Shown: positions 1 to 13,000 of the stretch, one piece after another
Layout: each line of letters starts with the position of its first letter
Position numbering within the stretch: the first letter of the stretch is position 1
NCBI GenBank assembly: GCA_902729315.2
Contig: LR746279.1
Location: 191,001-255,000 of the forward strand
DNA from: Spirodela intermedia
Lineage: Eukaryota > Streptophyta > Magnoliopsida > Alismatales > Araceae
Length of the DNA stretch: 64,000 nt
Direction: 5' to 3'
Made by a program: the position numbers and the translations under genes
The notes under the pieces: model-generated
What the model was told of the DNA's origin: nothing
Databases searched by the model: none
Seen by the model: only the letters and a program-made list of their open reading frames with translations

Positions 1-186
1 GACAGCACGAGGAGGATTCACCAAGAATCACAGAAACAACAAGTCAGTCATATGCAATTCCTGCAATACTTTGATCACCCGATATCCGGCCGGGATCGAG
101 CACATTCGTCCGTTGATGCCTCGAGCGGGTCATACAATGACTGTAACGTGAAGAATGAACCGCACCAGATCTACGGCAACCTTCTC
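1..186 (+). CDS. Possible 3' end of a gene cut by the window edge
   Basis: Frame 1 is open from the first base to a TGA at 184-186, giving about 61 residues of non-repetitive, mixed composition (Q/H/S/N-rich, with SGRDRAHSSVD and NVKNEPHQIY segments). An open frame of this length running in from the edge could be a terminal exon. I do not recognise a family, and no splice acceptor can be checked because the upstream part is missing. It could equally be a chance open frame. Confidence 0.25.
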
Positions 187-1387
187 TGAACTACTCCACC
201 AGAAGTTCGGCAAGGCCCCGGACCACGGAGTTTCCACGGTAACCACTGGCCCTAGAACGTTTTAATGTGAACGGGAAAAGGAAAGCTCGGATCTCTGAAG
301 GACAGAAGGAATTATAAGACGAAGACGAATACGTGAGGCTAACGGGTGATCGGAACAAGCGAGGAACGCACCGAGGATACGAAGGATCGCAAGGAAATCG
401 AAGCCCCCCCCGCGGAGAAGCGTGTTCTAGACGGAGACGGAGAAGCTAGAAAGTCCGAGGAGAGTATCCCGAAGAACTAGAGTAGAAGGGCCGCAGTCAT
501 TTGAAATAGCACAAGGGCAGCAACATTGAGTGCATAGTGGTCGATGCAGCCTATCATTTCCCAGAGAGACGGAGGAAAACTGGCAGGAGGGATTTCTTCT
601 GCCAGAGAAGGAGAAAAGCACGCCCGCCCCGCCCTCTTCTCACCGAGCAAACGCACGGAACATAATTAGCGGGTGGAAGAGAAGACCCTACCTCCACTGA
701 TTGCCCCCCTCTGGACACACTGTGGGTTAGCCACCGAAGGAGAGAGAGAGAGATGGGCTTTTCAGACAGGCTCGCACCTGCTGGACGGCCTGGGCAGGAT
801 CCTCTTCTTCTCTGTGACCCACTCACTTGCCACTTTCCTCTTCCTCGTCCTCCGCGACAAGGAAAGGTATGTATCAAATCTGAACCACCCTCTCATGCTT
901 TGTATGTCCCCATCCTTCTGCATTAAAACCTCTCTCTCTCTCTCTCTCTCTCTCTCTAACCGACCGACCGACCGAGATACCCATCCTGCATCGTAGCCGT
1001 CGGCAGCGTAGCAGGGAAGAGAACCTGCAACCTCGCATGACGCTCGTAGCCTCACCGGGCGTGTCGTCCACTCACTTGATGGACGGCGTGTCGTTAAATT
1101 TATCTACCCGCCCTCCACCGGCAACACGTGGCCTCGCCATTGACCTCTTGGTCTTCATCATTGCCACTCGAAGATACAGAGCAGATAGTTACCTCCTCCT
1201 CCGGGCACCACTCATGCAGCTTGGAGGCTTCCCTCTCTCTCCTCTCTCTCTCTCTATCTCTTTAGAACGCCGCCCTCAGGCTTACCCTACCAGTTTCTAA
1301 CTGGCTAGCTAGGTAGGTTCCTTCCTGGTATGATGAAGGAGAAGGGAGAAGAGCCAAATACAAAATGAGGTGTGGATGACTGATTCA
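187..1387. other. Intergenic stretch with a CT microsatellite
   Basis: I see no supportable gene. The stretch is purine- and pyrimidine-rich in blocks, with a (CT)n run near 931-957 and short CT tracts near 1235-1260. Short open frames on both strands here are low-complexity (ER or SL runs). The right end should hold the 3' untranslated region of the minus-strand gene that stops at 1388. Confidence 0.6.
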
Positions 1388-2219
1388 CTAACCCCAAGTC
1401 CACATTACGGCAGGAGTGGAGGCGCCTGGGCTGAGCTGCGGCGGCAGGCAGTGCTGGTTCCAATGGCGGAAGCCTTCGCTCAGCCCCGTTGCGGCTGCGG
1501 CGGCGGCGTAGGGTCTTCCGTCTCCATCTTCCTCCACATCCATCGCCTCCTGCTCGCCCAATGCTGCTCCAGAGACCGTGAATGGGGGGGAGGAGGGAGC
1601 ATTAGCTCTACTAGATGGGCGAGGAGGCGCCCATGGAACCAGAGCCAAGCTGCAGCCAAATGCTGCTGCCTCTCTGTCGTCTGTCGAGGGTTCTCCTTCC
1701 TCCCCTGTTCCCGCTGTACGTTGGCCCAACCAGCCGCACTGAACTGGTGAAAAAGAAAAGAAAAGAAAAAACCCCATCATCATCATCTGATTCTAATGAG
1801 GCTAAAAGCATAGACGGTTGAACGGTGGTTTTCTCCAGATACTTACCCTTCAACCCGGAAATCAGATCCGGGCCCACTCTGAGAAGGGCATTCAATGATG
1901 GCGGGTAGTCGAAGATTGGCCGATCGACTGGTTTGTACAGGACAATAGCTCTCGACTCATCTAACTTGAACGAGGGTCCGACACCAGCCAACACAACAGC
2001 GGGGTTCTGTTGAACCCTTGGCGGCTTCTCCTCAACTGACGGTTGTCCGCAGGCCACGGCTGCAACTGTGGCTTCTTCTTGTAGGTTCCTGGTCAATTCT
2101 GCATCCTACAGATTGGACATCAAGACAAAAGCGAACAAATATACACACACGGACGATAAAGCCATCAGGACTATCCTCTCGCTAAACGCAGAGGGATACG
2201 TCTATGTATGTTATTATAT

Positions 2220-2261
<42 letters not shown>

Positions 2262-3065
2262 CGAGATGAGGTCCAATAGTTCCACTGAAAATCTCAGATT
2301 CATAAACAAAGGTGATTCAACATGACGTATATGAACAATGAACAAAAAATTGCGTAAGAACCATCGGATTATCATTTATTTCTTTGATGAAAAGATGTCG
2401 TAGAGAAATAAATAGTCTCACTTCGGCGACAACACGGTTCGGAAGAGAGAAAGACCCGAGAACGTAATATCCTACAACTCAGCGATGTACGGGCATCTAG
2501 TAGGTTGGGAAGGCGGTACTTATTAGCTTGGCGCATAACTTGGAAATTGGTCTCATAGACATGAAGAGAAAACGCGGAAACATCTAGCTTAGACTAAGGC
2601 AGTCTCCCTGCATTAGAAAACCCCATCCACAGATGAAGTGCCCTCCTTCGATTTATCATCCGCATCCAAAACCTCCCTGGACCACTAAGATCTCACTTCC
2701 TGCTGCCTAAGAATCCCCGATGCGGATGCTACCTCATGACAGAATCAGAAGGGCCTCAATCATGACTTCGCGACAAATCGAGAAGCAACGACAAACGGTA
2801 GCTATAGCCATATGATCCTCCGATTCTCAGAAAAAAACATGTTTCATTACTTAAGTAATACCAAAAAAGATGAATACTCGCAGGTATTGAGCGGGGTGGA
2901 GTGAGAAGTTACCAGTCTCCTAATCTTCATCGCGGGCGAGGGGGAGAAGAAGGGGAAATCGTCGATCATATCCTCCGGAGGCGAAGCCTTCCTCTTCGCC
3001 GTAGCTGGAACGCACTCCATCACCTCGCCAGCGCCGCTCCACGCCAGCGAGCCGTAGAACGCCAT
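1388..3065 (-). CDS. Plant protein of unknown function, three exons, 255 aa
   Basis: The gene is read on the minus strand with exons 3065-2913, 2105-1847 and 1743-1388 (TAG stop). Donors read CTG^GTAACT and AAGG^GTAAGT, acceptors CTGTAG^GATGCA and CACCAG^TTCAGT. Junctions are phase 0 and phase 1, and the joined frame has no stops. The product starts MAFYGSLAW, has an acidic/Pro stretch, then the motif KIRRLDAEL across the first junction. Further on come AIVLYKPVD and PDLISGLK around residues 104-137, an acidic DVEEDGDG segment, and a C-terminal end HWNQHCLPPQL...WTWG. From memory this resembles a plant-specific family of small, probably nuclear proteins with no assigned function. I see no signal peptide or membrane segment. 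It is divergently arranged with the helicase gene, about 1 kb apart. The exon chain is inferred from splice signals and frame, not from transcript data. Confidence 0.72.
2225..2258. repeat. (GA)n microsatellite in intron 1
   Basis: A pure GA run lies inside intron 1 (2106-2912) of the minus-strand gene. It is seen directly. Confidence 0.9.
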
Positions 3066-4063
3066 CTTCTCCGATTCCCAGCTCCGGATGTTCCAGAATC
3101 TCCGGATCGTCCAATCCTCTCGGCGACCGTATATTCTTAAAGGGGAGGAAAAGGGCGGGAAAAGGCGCTTCTAGACTTCTCCAGCACCGTCTCGCGAGGC
3201 GCCGAACCGTACGAATGACTAAAAAACATGTTCAGTTAATATATATAAATAAAATATTAAATGCTTTTTTAATTCATATTTCATTAAATACTACAGTAAT
3301 CCACTGATCAGCATTTTTTATATTTATCCCCAGTTAAATTTCTAGTTGTAATCAACCACTATATTTATTAAAATTCGCCACAGTTTTCGGACGTGTGGGC
3401 ATATCCTGTGAAATTCGGTCTGCAGACGAAAATACCTGGAAATAGTGGAATATTGGTGAAAATGGGCAAGAGAACGGACTGTTGGATATCTAAATATTTA
3501 CCCCAATATTTAAGTATCTAAAAATTTAACCCTGGCCAGAAATATAATCTTTCTCTTATCCCTTCACTCTAGACTTGTTCTAATCGTCCAAATTCGTCAA
3601 ATATCCTATCCGTTCATTCCACGCACTGATTCTCCAGATTCATTCACTCTCTGTAATACCATATGCCCATAATTACAAGGTTTAAGGGTAGATATATTAT
3701 AACCCATAATTGCAAGGTACGTTTGGAGAATACTCCACGAAGTTTAATCTGCGTACGAGCATACCTGGAGACAAGCGAATATTGATAAAATTGGGGGTTC
3801 CGTATGGTTAATCTCTGATGGGTCATTTTCATTCAAGTCTGTAGTCGGAAATAGAATTACTATACGTCTTATTGGGATATTTTATTTGCACTGAAGTTCA
3901 CTGATGGTATATATGTATATATTGGTAGTTTCACGTCAGAAGGAGGGGCCCGCAAATGGCCGTAAGAAGCGGCCACCACGACGGCATTTTGCGCGGGAGA
4001 ATGGGGAAGAGGGAACTGGTGGAGCCCTAGTTCCTCGTTCTCTGCTCCAGTACAGAATCGGCG
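3066..4063. promoter_or_regulatory. Divergent promoter region between two head-to-head genes
   Basis: About 1 kb separates the minus-strand start at 3065 from the plus-strand start at 4064. The middle part (3230-3900) is AT-rich, and the edges are GC-rich, as expected for 5' leaders. No other gene is seen. Shared regulation of the two genes is possible but not shown. Confidence 0.45.
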
Positions 4064-7000
4064 ATGGCGAGGGGCGCCTGCAGCGGGAGGGAGCTCGCGG
4101 AGCGGTGGAGGGGCATCCTGGAAGCCGAAGCGGAGGATGATGATGAGGGAGGAGGAGGAGGGGGAGTCCTCGGATTGTCGTCTGCCCGGCGAGGGGTCCA
4201 CCAATCGAAAGAGGAGTGGTTCGCGCCTCTCCCGCTCATTCCACACGTTCTTCTCTTGCTTTCAATTGCACAACGGATCCACGAACACCAGTTGTGTTCG
4301 TGGCGAGCAATTGGACTTGACACTGGTTGTTCGTCGCTTATAATGCTGATTAACGACGCACTGATAGGAGAATCGGAAAAAGTATCCGTCTTTTCTATTC
4401 GGATATTTTAATGTTAATCGACTTTTGCCCATCGAAGGGTGCCTGAGAAGTAGCGCACTTATTGGTACGCTGGACTGTATCACTTAACCCCAATTTTGAA
4501 ATAAACATCGATTTTTAAGCATTTTCAAATATTTTTTTCTCAACCAGTTACTTTATCTGATCAATGTATTTTATGACTACACTACAGAACCAGATGTTTT
4601 CATATTTAACTGAAATATTTTTATAGTAATACCTTGTCGTGCAGGCATAATCTCAACTATAGGTAGAAATGATGAAGTCAAAATTCCAATACCCCACTTG
4701 ACACTGTTGATAGTTACTAGTTCTCCCATAATTCACCTCACATCTACACAATTGATCTCTTTACTTTGTTGCGTGAGGCAAATGGATACCATTGGATGCA
4801 ACTTAAGATTGAATATCCTGGTTACTCGTATCATAGGCTATTAACTTTGGGTGAAAAATCAACCAGAAGATTTGTTTCTACCTGTAAATATCTCTGTTCG
4901 CCTATAAATTTTTTCCCAAGTTGATTTTGCTTATTTTTCAGGCCTAGTTTGCTCGAATGGTGATTCAAGTCCAACTCCGAATTCTTTTAGGGCCCCTAAT
5001 TATTGTGATAGTATTTTATCGGCAGTTACATTCAATGATTGCGTTTGATTGTCTATTTCCATCATGACAATTTGTTCTACATTTTCAGGTTTGTGGATAC
5101 ATTTAGTTTTTTGATTAATTTGCCAAAGGAAACTCACATCTGGTGTGGTTGTTGGGAGTTGATGGGGCCTCTTTTGGAAACCTTTCACAATTTCTTTAAA
5201 GATAAATTCAATGATTCGCCCCTCACTCTGTTGTGGAAGAGAATCTCCCAGGAACTTGGGCAGTGCACCCAGTGCATTTCTCAACACCATCAAGCCCAGG
5301 AAGCATACGCTACAGAATATGAGTTTGACACTGTAGGACCACTTCTGAAGACATTGCAATGCCTAGATGAGGAAAGGGTGGTAGAACATCTCAAAGATAT
5401 TAATACAAAAATACTTCGAAGAGAATATGATCCTGAATATTATGGTTCTGAAGTCGTCAGCATCATGTTCGAGGTATAGTGTGCATTAAAATTTGTATAT
5501 AGGATTTTCTTCTCTCTTGGATTTTGAATATTTTTGAAAATTCCCCGTTATTTTTCTTGTTCCATATTAAATGATGCTGAAGTACGTTTTGCGTAACTGA
5601 AATTATTTCATAAAACTTGTTGAAGAGCCTTACTTTCATGATTTTTTTTCTGATTTTCAGGTGTTAATGTTTCCTACATTGTTGGATGACCAATCCTTGG
5701 TTAATGAGTTCCAAACCTTTATTGAAGCAATTGACAATTCTCATGATGTAGCACTTTCTGGACATCAGCAATATCCCGTAATTTTTTTGCCTTCTGACAT
5801 GCTTTAGCGTTTGCTCATATTTATTCCTAATTCAAATAATCATTTTATTATTGTCTGAATGTCCGGAAAACTTTTTTTCTTTGTTTAGGGAGTGTATGCT
5901 CTTCTCTTTTTGAAAAGTTCTAAAGCCCGGGCTATTGGTCTTCGTTTGGCAAAATCCATGGGAAAGATGAGGTATGTATGGCTAAGTTTTTGTGTTTTAT
6001 GATGAATTTCCAAGTCCCGCACATTATCAAATGCAATTACAATAATAATGAGACTGTCTCAATTGTAACTGCCAAAAAGATTTGGATTAAATTTTCTCAC
6101 TGATCTCTCAATTATTCCACTCTTATTTAATGGTTTAGTTTAAACTAAGTTTTTTTGACTGTTGAAGATGATTTTGTAAATTGTGTTGAGTCTCGTTATG
6201 GTAAAGTTGGTAGCATTCTGCTTGAATTCCATTCTGTAATGACATTCAGTCGGTAAATATTGCTTTTTACCTTTCTTATAGAAATAATAAAGAAAGTTGA
6301 ATCTTGGAAGTGAAATGGAAAATTATTTTTTTTTCTGTGCTTTTCTTTATTATCACACATACCTTGTGCTTTCCTTTTTACGTAACTGCCTTCCAGGTTT
6401 TTGAATTTTCTATTTGAAAATTCAAGAAACTACCTGTGCATTTCTTACATTATTTCTATCATTATTTACGATTTTTGAAACAATAGAAACTGAACTTATG
6501 CATCATTCTATTTGAAACAAATTTAATCGAGTAAGTTTTTTCAGTGGCCTCTGAACCTTGATTTGGAATTCCCCCAATTAATGGATTGATTCATGTTGAG
6601 TTCGTTTCTTTACGTTACTGATGGGTATTTTTCTGGATGTGAATTTAGGCTGGCAGCTGACTTGGAACCTTTGCAGCCCTTGCTGAGGAAATACATTGGT
6701 TTCTTAGAGACTGAGGTGCTGTCATCAGGTTCAGAGTCTTCTCGGCCAAGAGTTGAGCATGAGAGACTTGCTGTGTGGCTTGGAATTAAAACATTGTATG
6801 TTTGAATTTCCATGAGCTTGTCTTTCTCAGACTCTTTATTTTTTATTTTTTTTTCCGTTCTTCCTTCTTGAGGAATGAGTGAGATAGACTGTCCGTTTTG
6901 TTAGTGAACAAAGAGATATCATGCATCTACGAATTTTATGTGCTATGTTTGGTACAAATTGAGATATCCTTTATTTCTAGTGCCTTGCCTCGCAAAGTAG

Positions 7001-10000
7001 CTGCAGACAAGTTGTCTGAAACACTTCTGCTGTTTGTTGGACGGGGTACTAAATAATTTATGGGGCAATCCTGTTAAGTAGTCTCAAAACCCGTCTTAGA
7101 AAATATAATGAGATAAAGATCGACTGTTACAGTAGCGTTATGCCAGATGCCAAAGCCACTTGTTCTCATAATAAACATAAAAACAAAATAACTTGAAAAT
7201 GCTCAATCTTGTTAGGGACCAAGAAGGTGCATACTACCAAAACTCCTGCTTTGTACTTTTTTGAAAATGTAGGCTATTTTTATGTAGTATCAGCTCTTCA
7301 GAATGAAAATGAAATATTCTTTTTTATGTAGAAAATATTCTCGTACGCAACAAGAGGAAATATCTATTCAAGTAGAAAAAAATCCTGAATTGCCAAACTA
7401 ATGTAAGACACCTTGAATTGAGAAGATCCTTTGCTACCATATTTTCCCCGGAGAAAGGAACTGGAACTTTTGTTGTTTTCATGATATTTTGCTAATTTCA
7501 TGCTAATCTTCTTTTTATTTTATCTAATATCTTTGAAGAAACTAGTTTCCACGTGTGGATATGATCAATGATACTAAAACCCAATTCCCTTTAGGTTATA
7601 AATGCTATTTACTTTATGGATATATCAGTATTTTAATTTATTTTCTGAAGATATATATTTATGTTGTATTTTTTAAGGCTAGGGTTTCTGGAGGCTCCAG
7701 CTTTTGAAGAAGGGATATTGGAGAGGTATCCTGTATTCCTGAGCATTGTGCTTAACCATGTCAGTGATGACACTCCTGAGTTCTCCTATGCAGTTACTTG
7801 CCTGAAGCTCCTTTTTGAGATGCTTGGTATGTTTCCTGGTTTCATATTACGTGTTAGTGTAGATAATTTTAATGTTAAACTAAAGCATTGCCATACCCTT
7901 TTCTATTTTCTTTGTAGGTTGTAAACTTTGGTTGAGGACAACATTGTCGCCAAGTGTGATGCGCAACACCCTACTGGGCCAGTCTTTTCATACGCGTAAT
8001 GAAAAAAGCCACAAAGAGATTTTTGATCTTTTCCTCCCATTTTTGCAGGCATGCTCCATGATAACCTTGTTCCTTTTTTTTTCTTTTCCGTTTTCTCGCT
8101 CAGAAGATTAATTTATGTACTGAAGTTGATGATATAGTCTAAATTTATATGTCCAGTCTCTTGAAGCTTTGCAAGATGGGGAACATGAAAAGCAGAGAAG
8201 ACATTTACTTTACTTTCTCCTTCATCAAGTAACACAAAGCAGTAATTTTAGTCTTCTGATGAGGAAGAATGCTTGCAAGGTTATGTGCATTCTTTTTGGT
8301 ATCTAGTGAGAAATATTTTGAATCATAGTATTTTATAAATTTTCCTTTTTGGGCATTTTTGGTAAGAATACGCAGCATATTTTCCGCTGTGGCTCATTTC
8401 TCACATTTTTTTTTCAGATTGCTCTTCTCATTGTGCACCGTGGTTACAAGATGAATCCTCCTTGTCCGCCATCTGAGTGTGCACATATGTGGTATAAATT
8501 GATTATAACTTTTTATTTGGTTACCCTTGAAAGGCTATTTTTTCCATATAGATAAATTATAACGATGTCCAGATCCAGGTAGAAAAAGAACTCCTGACAA
8601 CTGAGTATCATTTTACTTGCTGATTGCAAGGATAATTACACAGAAATCCACTGAAGGATCTTCAAAATTATTATTGCCAAGTTCATTGTATTGTTGTCAA
8701 GTTACCAAAGTTCTGGAGTTGGCTTGATGCCAGACAGAGGAAAACATAACCTGACCAAGCTATAACTTGGATCTGGGAGAACCTCAACAATCTCTAAGGT
8801 CTTATGTTTGTTTCAGTTACACCTCCATTAAGATTCTGAATCTCAGTACTCTACGTATTCTAATAGTGAGCTTAGTTTTCCAACTTTCCGTGGTAATAGT
8901 GAGTTTCGGATCTATGGCCTTGGTAAGCATTTCTAAATTTAACGGAAGTAATCACTTTAGACCTGGGTTCGGTCGACAGTTCCACATTTGGAGCCTAACA
9001 CAGTGAAGTGTGCTCGCCTAGCATTTGAAGGGCACATTGCTGCACGTGTTGTGAACTTTTTTTTTGGGTCTCATCGGTAGGTGCAGATATCACTTTAATG
9101 GGGCTTAATAAATCATAATTTGTTTAAAGATGTCGTGAGTCTTGACATTCCTCTCTGCATGTGGGATTTTAATGCTTGTTGACATCTGAAGATTTCCTCT
9201 GAGCGTGTTGGTACATTTGGATGTGCAGTAGAACTATAGTAATGTTCTGAAAGTGTTAACTTGAAAGCCATCATGTGTAGGGAATACCTGCGTGTACATC
9301 TTATATGGAAGATTTTAGTATTATTTGCAGATATTTTGAATTTTAATGTGCAGACCGCCTTTATATAATAATATTTTATGGTGTTAACAGGGGTCCATCT
9401 TTGGCTGGTTCCCTGAAGGATTCATCCCTTCACAGCTCTCTGCGCCAACCAGCATTTGATCTGATGCAAACTATCATAGTCTCAGATGCTGCTGCTTTGG
9501 CTTCTCTGATATTGAAGTATTCTGCTTCTTCAAATGATGATGTGGCCAGTAACACCAATTTCAGCTATGCTGAAAATGAAGTCTCTTTTTCTCTTGATGA
9601 AGAGGAAAATGAAAGCAGCTGTTGGAATGAGTTCAGCACTCAGGGAATGCTTACCTCTCAAGACTGCAAAGATTGGTCTTGTGTTCCCATGTTATGGCTT
9701 GATGTTTTAGTGGAAGTGGATCCTTATATTCTCCCAATATCCTTCTGCAAAGCCGTCGTTTGGGCATTGTCTCGTTTTTCTTTGTTGGATCCAGACACTA
9801 ACGTAGAAAACCGACTCCCAGTGAGAGAATGGATAACTGCGTACACTAAAGAAGTCTTAAGCTCTCTTGGGTGGGAGATTCCGCGTGGTTCTGATGACGG
9901 TGGCGAAGGAAGAGAGTCAAAGAATTCAGTCAAAGCATCATCCATGTGCATTCCTTTAATGAGAGCATTCAAGAGGTTCATACTGGTTCTCATTAAACTC

Positions 10001-13000
10001 GTATTTCATTGTTTGAATGACTTTGAAACTTGTCTGAGTTATTTTTTCAGGCATTTTATTTTTTATTTCTCTCTGGTTTCTGGCAACGTGTTCAAGTTGT
10101 CATTTAGTATTCATTTTAGCTATTGATCATGTTGACATCTTTTCTAGTTTTTATTTTTAGGTGTGGTACACACTTTCTAATCCAAGTGGAACAACGTGAC
10201 CTTCACAAGCAGTTTACCTGGGAGCCCAAAATGGCAGAGAGCTTGATCTTGTCACTTATAGACCCTAATGATGTAAGACTCCTGTGTATTGCCTTTTCCA
10301 CGTTCTGAATTCATTATGATGAAGCAAAACTTGAACAACCTAGGTTTGGTCTTAACCTCTGAAGACAGAAACCAATGGCCCTTTGCTTGGCATTAATTTG
10401 CATTTGTTTTTCGTTCTACAGGCTGTGAGGCAAGCTGATAGAATTATATTGGAAAATGTTTCAAAGACACAGGGTCTTACTTCTGGTCTCCAGTTTCTTT
10501 GTTCTGGTGTCTCCTCGCTCTCTGCGATGCTTTCAGGGTTGAAATACGCTTTAAAACAGGTTAAGCTGTGTCTTAGTGAGTTCCTAGCTGCTGAATGCTA
10601 TTGATAGTCTAAAATTTGCGTTTTGGAATGTTTCCCCGACTATCTTGGGCTTAAGGGGCACATAAACTGTACTCCTTTTATTTAATTTCAGTTTTTCCTC
10701 TAGATTAAGATCCACACTTACTGTACCAATGCATTATAACCAATGTTCTCCCTTTCTATGTACGGTGTATTTTATGTGCTTATATTATAGTATATTCTTG
10801 CGGGATGTTCGTTAGTACATTAACTTATAAATCCTGTTTCTCTTACTGCTAATCAATCTCATAGATCAGTAATGTACACCTCTCTGTTGAAGTTGACACC
10901 ACACATGACATGGCATGTGGAGAGTTGATGTTACCGACCTTTTGGAAATTTACAAACGGAATTTCATTGGCGAGATATCAGCGGTGAAGGCTAAGTGATT
11001 CGTATTTGTTTCTTCATTTTTTTACACATTCTCTCTTTGACTTTGTATAAACTTGAGAATGGTTCCTTCTCTAACACCCCAAGTTTTAAATGCTAAAAGT
11101 TAGTTTTCTCTTGTTCATCAAATAGTCCTCATTGATGTTTGTCAAAATTTTGGGACTCTTGCTCTGTGCTTCAAGACTGCACTTCTTAATTGGGATGATA
11201 GTGTATATGGCGTTTCCTTTGAATTTCTGTTTCCTTTGAATTTTAGTTGCCAAGTATGTTATTCTGATTTCCGTCTTGATCTAAATGACTTCATGCTTCA
11301 GTCATCCATACTTATAAAATTCGAAATCAATTTCTTTTCTTTTCATTCTTCAGTTCGATAATTTGTTAGCTCTTTGATTTAATAAAATTTTGTGAATGAG
11401 TTTCTTCCTCTGTTTTTTTTATTGCCTCACTCTTTTGTTATTCTGTTTCTCAGGTTCAATGGAATCCAAGCTTACTTGGTTTCCATGATCTTCATCACTT
11501 GTTTTTCATAATTTTCAAACTTCTGAAGGAAGTTGTATCTTCACAGAAGACAGCAATTTCATCTCGAGAGGATGCAAATCGTTCGAAGCTTGTATCAGGA
11601 GGGGGCTTTTTGCAGCAACCTTGTTTTGATTATTCACCTGTTAAAACTCAGGATCTTTCTTTAAATACTGTGGACTTACAGTCTTGGAAGACATTCGGCT
11701 GCTTGCTGTCAGCAATAACATGGCCATGTATATTAAAATATTTGGTGAAGGGGAGGGAATTTATTGATAAAAAAAATTGTCAGGTATACAATGATGTCTC
11801 AACATTTTTTATTATTTTAATATACGGGATATTTCCATCTTTCTGTTGGATAAGCATGCTATTTGATGCCAAAGTCAGGAACTGTTCGTACACCAACTTT
11901 AATAGCGGTGATTACGGTGATGTAATAATAAAGATGTTTTATTAAACTTAAAATTTGGTACATTAAATCCACTTTGTATTCTCTTTATTTTTGAATATTT
12001 TCCTGAAGTTTACTTTTTTGTTTTAGATGACGTGTGTACGTTTTCTGGAAACTATTCCAGTTATTTTTGAAAGGATGAGCTTATCTTCAGGTCAGATATC
12101 ACAGAATTTGGAGACCATATCGTCATTGATCTTTGACTTCAAATGGCTGCCTGATCTGGCAGATTGGGGGAAGTCTTCCCTTGTTGTCGTGATTAGACAT
12201 TGGAAAAAGTCCATTCTCTCTTTGCTAAATTTAATAAAGGGCTCTTGTCACATTAGCATGGCATGCACCTTTGGTGCAATCGAGACACTAGTGAATTCTG
12301 GTTTGTTTCTCTTCTATTTCTAATTATATCTCCATTTTTTGTCCCATCTTTGGTTCACTTTTTTATTCAGCGAATTATTTTTTTTAATTCCAGATAATAT
12401 TGCAATGGATGAATTGAAGGGAAGGCTATCCGAACTTTCAGTTTTGTTGTCGAAGTTGCCTGTTGGAACTGTTGAAGAGGCATCATCAAAGTTGGAGAGT
12501 GTGCCTTCTGAGCATCCTTCTTTGGGAAGAAAATCGCCCATTGCAGGTACTCCTTACCCTAACATCAAGGATTTATATATCGATAAAGTGCACGTATCTA
12601 CCAGGAAAGACAGAGTTATTGTTCTTTCAGACGATGAAAGAGAAAAGTTGATCTCTCCCGACATGGAGGCTTTGTCTTCCAGTAGGTTAAGTGACCGCAA
12701 GTTGGACAATAAGCTATCTGTTTGTGAAGACGGGCCAAAAGTATCAGATAATATGGAGTCTGCTTGGGTGAATGGGACAAGCAAGCCACGGCAGTCTTTG
12801 TCATACCCAAAGGTTTCTGGATACAGTAAATTAATTCCCCAAAAGCATGATATTGATGTGGTTGACAAATCCCAACCTTTTCCTGGAATCTTGCCTTTTG
12901 TGGATAAGAATGCTGTCTCTGAACGCAGTGCTAGGAAACATGTGAAAGATAGAACAAAAAACTCGCTGTCGTCAAAGAAAGTTGACTCTGTTCTCATTGG

